Of a stretch of 64,000 bases of DNA, positions 58,587 to 64,000 are shown one piece after another. A program made the translations under genes and the position numbers. The notes under the pieces were generated by a model that saw only the letters and a program-made list of their open reading frames with translations, ran no database searches and was not told the DNA's origin. Source of the DNA: Bryum argenteum (Eukaryota > Streptophyta > Bryopsida > Bryales > Bryaceae); the NCBI GenBank assembly GCA_037043015.1, contig CM073322.1, positions 29,620,864-29,684,863 of the forward strand, written 5' to 3'. The number at the start of each line of letters is the position of its first letter. Within the stretch, counting starts at the first letter, position 1.

Positions 58587-59480
58587 TTCCTAAGGTGCAC
58601 TGGATGTCGAAAAACAATATTTTGAATGACAAGCTAAGACTTTGAAGAACCATAACTTCTTTGTACAAACTCCATTTTGGACGAAATTACGTGGGTTGGG
58701 TCTCAAATCAAATCAAGTTTGTGTGGTGGAAATTACAGATCTATAAAAAGAAACTATGGATCAATGGCATGCATTTTGGTGAGAGCGGTATTTATTTTTG
58801 GGTTTTGAAACATTAGGCATGTTTTACCATTGCAAGGCAGTAATGTAAGATTGGAAATAGTCTTTCATTTTATGTCCTTTGCACAATTATGATCACAAGA
58901 TGAAATCCATCAACTTTATAGTCAGAAATTTATTGATCCAAATACTTTTAGAATTTGATTTGCAATGACAGATGCTTCTACACTGAAAAAAGTGAAAAAC
59001 AAATTATTTTTGAGGAGCTATGTTTCCTTCATTCACAATTGGATTTCATCTTTGTTTGTTGGGTTGGATTCCAATTTGAATATACTCTTTCTAGTAGAAA
59101 CCTAAAAGCCCTCCAAGATGACTGTGAGGAAGTTAATGCATCCGTTTTTGTGCAAGGGTCTAGTTTTTGACAATTTCTTTTCTTGTAAAATTTGGGGCAG
59201 TTTTCACCATTGCAAGGTCATTATTTGCGCAAAGGTATTTTTCTCACCTTCATTCTTTTTGTTCAAGGGGGTTATTGAAACAAAGGTAGACAACTTCCTA
59301 GTTGTTGACTTTGCATTGCAAAAAGTCTATCGGTAGCATTTTCACCTCACACTCAAAATGATGAAACATTGTCATATTTATTTACTATCAACACATTACG
59401 ACCTCACAATCTATGAGGCCTCATAACTCACATTTGAACCACATGACTTAGACTAAGTCTACTACAAGATTGTAAGCAAC
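58587..59480. mobile_element. F1 element, copy G, right end lost
   Basis: TTAA (58583-58586) precedes TTCCTAAGGTGCACTGGATG. The interior follows copy B in order through GTAGCATTTTCACCTCACAC and CTCACAATCTATGAGGCCTC. The right terminus is unrecognisable. Confidence 0.7.
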
Positions 59481-59601
59481 CATTAGCCCGAGGAACCAAC
59501 GAGCTTCGAATTCTAGGCTATCAATTGTTTTAAACTAAATTTAAGTCTAGCCTTTTGCAGCTTTCTAATATTTTGCATGAATGACGTCACATGATGCTTA
59601 A

Positions 59602-60145
59602 CCTCTAAATTTCCTTGTGTGTTTTTGGAGCTTGAACCCTCAAAAGTGCAATTTTCTACCTCTATGCACTCCTAGGAGTGTGAAGCAAACAAGATAACTA
59701 TATTTAGACTTCGAGCAGTAAGATCTTATTTTTAAAGCCTATTTTTAGTCATTGCTCCAAGAATTGACCGTTGAATGTTTATCATTTGTAGAATTACTTG
59801 GACTTTCTAGAAACTTTGAAGCTTGCTCTTATAAAGCCTCGGAGGCTGCCCTTGTAGAATTGGTAAATTTTTGGACTTTAAGGCCCTTTGGAACTCAAAT
59901 AGTGATTAGGTTATGAACATATTTCTTAAAAAATGTTCAAAAAGATCTCAAAAATATTTTTTTAAAAATCTGCCCACCTTGGGTGTGAAAACTGAAATTT
60001 GCGTCAAAAATCTCTAAAACTGAAATTTGACTTTGCAATTAGTTGCATACACACCTTGTAGAATAGAGAATCCTTGGTAAAAATCTTACTCAAATAAATT
60101 AATTTGAACCCAAAAACTTAGGTTGCCCGAAATGGCAAAAGACCA
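59602..60145. mobile_element. F3 element, right end lost
   Basis: TTAA (59598-59601) precedes CCTCTAAATTTCC. The interior matches 35402-36325 through the shared module (about 59725-59800) to AACTTAGGTTGCCCGAAAT. The terminal AGTTTAGGGG is missing. Confidence 0.7.
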
Positions 60146-60352
60146 TTATTAAGCTGTTTCCTGTTTTCCCCCCTGGGAGTAGATTACCTTCCTTCGATGC
60201 TGCACTGCCGGTAATTGCTTACTTTCAGTGTTTACTCTTGTGGTGAAATTTACTCTTTGCTATCGAAGAACGCGAAACATTTCCTTCGACTGTTCGATTA
60301 CCTTTGCACTACTAGTCTTTGTGAGACCGGAGTCGACATTTAGAGCAAGAAC

Positions 60353-60516
60353 CAGTGTTGCCATATCAGACAAAATTCCTATTCATTTGTCAAACACAAT
60401 TTAGATGAGATGTACATTTAATACATTGAAAACATCTGAGATGTGCATCTCATCTAAATTTCATCTAAATTATGTTTGACAAATGAATAGGAATTTTGCC
60501 TGATAAGACAACCCTG
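60353..60516. mobile_element. hAT-like MITE
   Basis: The ends CAGTGTTGCCATATCAGAC and AGACAACCCTG are inverted repeats, extended inward by CAAAATTCCTATTCATTTG and complement. The 8-bp flanks GCAAGAAC (60345-60352) and GCAAAAAC (60517-60524) match at 7 of 8 positions. Eight-base duplications with CAGTG-type ends are typical of hAT elements. Length is 164 bp, a single hairpin. Confidence 0.8.
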
Positions 60517-60524
60517 GCAAAAAC

Positions 60525-61520
60525 CCGTGCAACATCGATGAGTGACGCAATATCATATATGCCTTGTCGTGATGAAACACTAACACTCAGCAGACGTAGA
60601 GCCTGGAATGGTGATGATGCTCCACAGACCAAGGAACTCGACTTGGGAGATTCAAACAAAGTCAATTGCACACCGGCCGAATTCTTGTAACATTCTCAAG
60701 AGGATTAGGTCGAAGCCTCTATGTCTGATATATGCTTAAACGCTGAGAGAAGGGCAGCATAGATCGCAAGTTTTTGGAAGCTAATTACATGTCCTTGACA
60801 ACAACATGAACAACGGCTCGTCCTTGCAAGATATTTGACTGTGGCTTGTAAATAATGGATAGGTCCAGACTTGCACCACGATGAATCAGATGAACAGAAA
60901 TAAACAACAGATAAACAGTGAAAAGATCAAAGTAGTTTGTAAACTTCACTCAGCTTTCACCCACAAGAAGCTGGCTCCCTTGAGTGCTTAGTCGGTAGCT
61001 TCATCTGGCTACAGACCCTGCATTGCTTACTTTGTTCACAAAAGTCCATCCTCTGCATGATTGTGCATGGCTTTTCCAACTAGTTACATTTCATAGCGTC
61101 AGAAAGGACTCTTCAATTACGTATCGTGTTTGTAGGTATGAAGAAAAAGCATTCACCCGGAAGTTCATCGAAAATTTACCATAGGACTGAAAGCACTGTG
61201 ATGAAGCTACAAAACCCTGCAACGGATTTGGCATTCAGCAAGTCTAGTAACGATTAATTTCTTTGAAAAAACCTGACTAGAACCAGAAGGAAGATCCGAC
61301 GACGAGCCCTTAACATATATATACTTTGCATATTCACTGAAATCAACCTAAATACCTCTTTACCTGTGATAAATCATAAGACTAAGAATTAGAGGATGAA
61401 AACTATGCCAAGGTCCACAAAACACTCCCTGCAATGGACTAGCTGCAGTGATCGAAGGGTCCCGAGATTTATTCACAGGCACCCGCTTTTACGAGCTCTC
61501 CGCATGTTACAAGACGAACA
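60525..61520. other. 3' flank of the TPR/metallo-hydrolase gene
   Basis: Unique-looking sequence without a gene call. The part next to 61525 is presumably the 3' untranslated region of the minus-strand gene. Confidence 0.4.
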
Positions 61521-61524
61521 AGGA

Positions 61525-62649
61525 TCAGTGGCCGTGAATACGCAGCCATTCTCCCTCCTTCATCGGCTTTAGGAATCCCTGCTCTCTTTCCCGAGAGATG
61601 GTGGTGTAAGAACCTCCGTAATCGTGACCTGGGTAAACCCTAGTGGAGGCTGGCAATGCAGCAATCTTCTTCTGCAAGCTAGTGTACATAGCTTTGGCAT
61701 TGCAATCAGGAAGGTCCAGACGGCCACAACTCCCAATGAAGAGCGTATCACCGGAGATCAACATGTCCTGCTCGGGACGCTCAATGTGGATGCATTGACT
61801 ACCAGGCGTATGCCCTGGCGTATGAATAAACTTCAACTTCACACTCCCAACAGAGATCTCAGCAGCATCATCCAGCAGCGTCAGATTCTCAGAAGGAACA
61901 CCATTAGCTTTCATCACCGTGGTAGCATCGTTCTTATTCACATACACAGGAAGCTTATCTTCAACCGCAAGCTCTCGAACGCCAGGGACTTTGATCCCAA
62001 GCTGATCAAATGGCGGAGGCGGTGTGCCACCCGTGTGATCAAAATGATAGTGCGTCACTACAGCGCCAACGAGCTTCATATTCTCACCAGCAACGAAGTT
62101 CCGGATCCCCACCACGTCCCACGCGGCATCCACCACAACAGCTTCCCGTGTCCGGGCATCCCCGATCAGATACACAAAATTCTGCATCTGCTTGGCGCTG
62201 CTAAAAATCTGGCGCTCGATGATATTGCTCGCATTCACAGCGAAGTCGCGCCCGGCGAGCAGCTGCCGGAAGTAGAACCCTGACATAGCCTCCCGCGCTA
62301 AGGTTACCTTGTGTTTCAAGGTCGGGTCGTCAACGGCGAGCTCCGAAGCACGCGAATACGACTGCTCCGCACCTGCAAAGTCCCCGGAGGCAAAGAGAGC
62401 CTCCCCCAGGCGGAAATGGGATTTGCTCCAACCAGGATCGGCGTGGACGGCACTCTGCGCCTGCGAGAGAGCCTCGGGGAGCTGCGCCAGCTTCAGGTAG
62501 GCGAAGGAGCAATTGGAATGAAGCGTGGCGAGATCGCGCTGCGACAGATGCGAGCCGGCTTCTTCGATGGCGCGCGTGTATAGGCTCGCGGCAGCCCCGT
62601 ACTCCTTGCGACGCACTGCTGCGTTGCCTTGCTCTTTGAGAGCTTCCAT
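61525..62649 (-). CDS. TPR-metallo-beta-lactamase fold hydrolase (glyoxalase II/ETHE1-like), single exon
   Basis: The 374-residue protein has two parts. Residues 1 to about 110 form three TPR repeats of the co-chaperone type (ALKEQGNAAVRRKEYGAAA, LHSNCSFAYLKL, SKSHFRLGEALFASGD), which usually bind partner proteins. Residues about 135-374 are a metallo-beta-lactamase fold with every metal ligand expected of glyoxalase II: THYHFDH (H200, H202, D204, H205), H280 in HTPGHTPGS, D301 in SGDTLF and H342 in PGHDY. GSCGRLDL (306-313) is a glyoxalase II/ETHE1-type feature. Likely activity is thioester or sulfur-compound hydrolysis; the substrate is not determined. No signal or transit peptide is evident, so it is probably cytosolic. 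The start at 62649 opens directly into the first TPR helix. The frame is uninterrupted, with no intron. Domain order is complete, so the fusion is not an artefact of gene prediction. Confidence 0.93.
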   Translation of the reverse strand: MEALKEQGNAAVRRKEYGAAASLYTRAIEEAGSHLSQRDLATLHSNCSFAYLKLAQLPEALSQAQSAVHADPGWSKSHFRLGEALFASGDFAGAEQSYSRASELAVDDPTLKHKVTLAREAMSGFYFRQLLAGRDFAVNASNIIERQIFSSAKQMQNFVYLIGDARTREAVVVDAAWDVVGIRNFVAGENMKLVGAVVTHYHFDHTGGTPPPPFDQLGIKVPGVRELAVEDKLPVYVNKNDATTVMKANGVPSENLTLLDDAAEISVGSVKLKFIHTPGHTPGSQCIHIERPEQDMLISGDTLFIGSCGRLDLPDCNAKAMYTSLQKKIAALPASTRVYPGHDYGGSYTTISREREQGFLKPMKEGEWLRIHGH

Positions 62650-63020
62650 CGCCTCTCGCTCGCTCCAACACCCGATCCCAGATCACCAACTTCAAACCCT
62701 AAAGCCCACACACAGCACTGCCCATTCAAGTGTGCGTTCCTTTCTCCGTCTCTCTCCTCTTTCCAGCTTCCTTTCCTTTCCCGGTACCACTGCCTCTCTT
62801 AGACTTCCTCATGCTCTTGCCATGATGAACCTTCCTTTCCTTCTCCTCCTCCTCTTCCTGTTCCGATATTTCATTCAATCACCATCTTTGCTTACAAGAG
62901 TGTATGCATACTTCAAATATTTAAGTTTTACTTTGTGACTACTGAAAATTTTCACTTTGGAATATTGGTGTAAAATATACATTAAAAAATTCGATTCAAG
63001 TCTCTCATACAAGAAAAGAC
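62650..63020. other. Upstream region of the TPR/metallo-hydrolase gene
   Basis: A pyrimidine-rich tract on the plus strand (62730-62870) becomes a purine-rich leader on the gene's strand. Frames across it are low complexity. No other feature seen. Confidence 0.4.
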
Positions 63021-63023
63021 TTA

Positions 63024-63125
63024 CTCCCTCCGTCCCATTTACATTGTCCAATATGTTCTCTCAAATCTACATAGGGAGGTAGATTTGAGAGAACCTACTG
63101 GACAATATAAATGGGACAGAGGGAG
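63024..63125. mobile_element. Stowaway MITE copy 2
   Basis: CTCCCTCCGTCCCATTTACA and its complement, TA at 63022-63023 and 63126-63127, 102 bp. It has the same length as the copy at 56133 and shares the inner arm TTGAGAGAACCTACTGGACA. It lies about 375 bp upstream of the start codon of the gene at 61525-62649. Confidence 0.95.
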
Positions 63126-63129
63126 TACT

Positions 63130-63670
63130 TAACAACTTTGTATGTATTTTCTATTGTTTGTTATCCATTTCAAAAAGAGAATTTTGTGATCAATTTTTCG
63201 TTTTATCCCTTTCCGTTTAATATAGTTCAAATTATTTAATTCTACTTGTGGAATTTTGCCAATCTGTTTGGAACTTTGGTTATGTTTATAAGGACATTCT
63301 TGAGTTTAAAAAAATAAAAAATAAAAATCACATGCAGGAAAATGTTTTGGAAACGAGTTGGTTGCTTATTGTGCTCGGTTAAAGTTTGGGGGCAAAATGT
63401 TATGTGAGAGGTTACTTACCATGCATAGACACATTTTGGAGTCTGATTGATTGGTGTTACAAACAAATTCTCTAGACGAGAAAGTGAAGAGACAATCACT
63501 ACAAATGCACATCAAAATATCTTAGATATGGAAACCCATTGGACGTGAAGATTGGTAACAACCGAATGATTTCATTGAAATGGGAGACCTAACAAGAGCA
63601 ACAAAACTAGAGCATCAAATTTGCCCCCAATGATCAAGGTCACCAATATGTAGATGTTGAGAGAGAGAGA
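63130..63670. other. Probable intron or intergenic sequence
   Basis: AT-rich, without repeats or frames that I can support. If the exon at 63680-63977 is real, the nearer part is its downstream intron. Confidence 0.4.
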
Positions 63671-63679
63671 GAGGAATAC

Positions 63680-63977
63680 CTCGCGAGGGCTCATGCCCAA
63701 GGCTTTTCTTGCTGCTGCTACAGCAGCTTGAGCTTGGGACAGATATGGCTCCACAGTACTTGGCGCGCTCTGTGAGCTTTTCTTCATTCGCTGCATTTGA
63801 GCGCAACAGGCTCGTATCATTTGGTAGAGTCACATTGAAATCAAATGGAGGTGGATATGGTTGAGTTACCTCAGTCATAACCTCTTCTTGTTCAGACTGC
63901 CGGCGAGGTGTTGTCTTCGAGAGAGTCACCTTTTGCGATTCAGCAATAAACAGCTCTGCTGCCGTGGTCTCAGGAGA
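63680..63977 (-). CDS. Internal exon of an unidentified gene, cut by the window edge
   Basis: On the minus strand CACCTTGCAG forms a splice acceptor ending at 63978, and CGCGAG/GTATTC a donor after 63680. One frame is open across all 298 bases (SPETTAAELFIAESQKVT at the start, YPPPFDFNVTLPNDTSLL in the middle). A second frame is open only in the last ~150 bases and reads VEPYLSQAQAAVAAARKALG, also protein-like. That could mean an alternative acceptor after ATGCAG near 63810 or a frameshift. I do not recognise the family. The start and other exons lie outside the window or in unrecognised sequence. Confidence 0.45.
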
Positions 63978-64000
63978 CTGCAAGGTGGAAATGAAGGTAC

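Overview
The window looks like nuclear DNA of a land plant with a repeat-rich, gene-poor genome. Plant-type exon/intron structure, a plant-specific GARP transcription factor, Stowaway- and Tourist-type MITEs and a chromodomain Ty3/gypsy element all point that way. I cannot fix the lineage; a seed-free plant is possible but only a guess.

Only two complete genes can be supported, both in the last quarter. A seven-exon GARP (G2-like, SHLQMYR-type) transcription factor lies at 49651-53528 (+). A single-exon gene fusing TPR repeats to a glyoxalase-II/ETHE1-like metallo-beta-lactamase domain lies at 61525-62649 (-). One exon of a further gene is cut by the right edge (63680-63977, -). Decayed coding remnants are an unidentified pseudogene near 29846-30430 (-) and a helix-turn-helix transposase fragment near 17879-17998 (-).

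The rest is a layered collection of transposable elements. The dominant component is a set of non-autonomous elements with termini of the type CCCCTAAA...TTTAGGGG, inserted at TTAA with TTAA on both sides. They fall into at least four size classes: about 975 bp (F1), about 260 bp (F2), 565-925 bp (F3) and about 350 bp (F4). TTAA target duplication with C-rich ends is the hallmark of the piggyBac superfamily. One copy (38606-39580) has a paralogous empty site in this window (24834-24837) that supports the TTAA boundary.

A 5.5 kb chromovirus-type LTR retrotransposon (4273-9782, coding strand minus) sits inside an F1 copy, with a 5-bp TACCA duplication. Its LTRs are identical apart from a 25-bp tandem duplication, although its genes carry stops and frameshifts. 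Its primer-binding site is an 11-nt perfect complement of LTR sequence starting 31 nt downstream of a TATA box, that is, of the predicted 5' end of its own transcript. This is the arrangement of Tf1-type self-priming elements.

Other elements are a Tourist-like MITE (1567-2082), two Stowaway MITEs (56133-56234, 63024-63125), a Mutator-like MITE with 9-bp duplication (21770-21984), a hAT-like MITE (60353-60516), CACTA-like elements (43276-43906 and two short foldbacks), several hairpin elements, tRNA-derived SINE-like copies, minisatellites and microsatellites. Several are nested, which gives a relative order of insertion.
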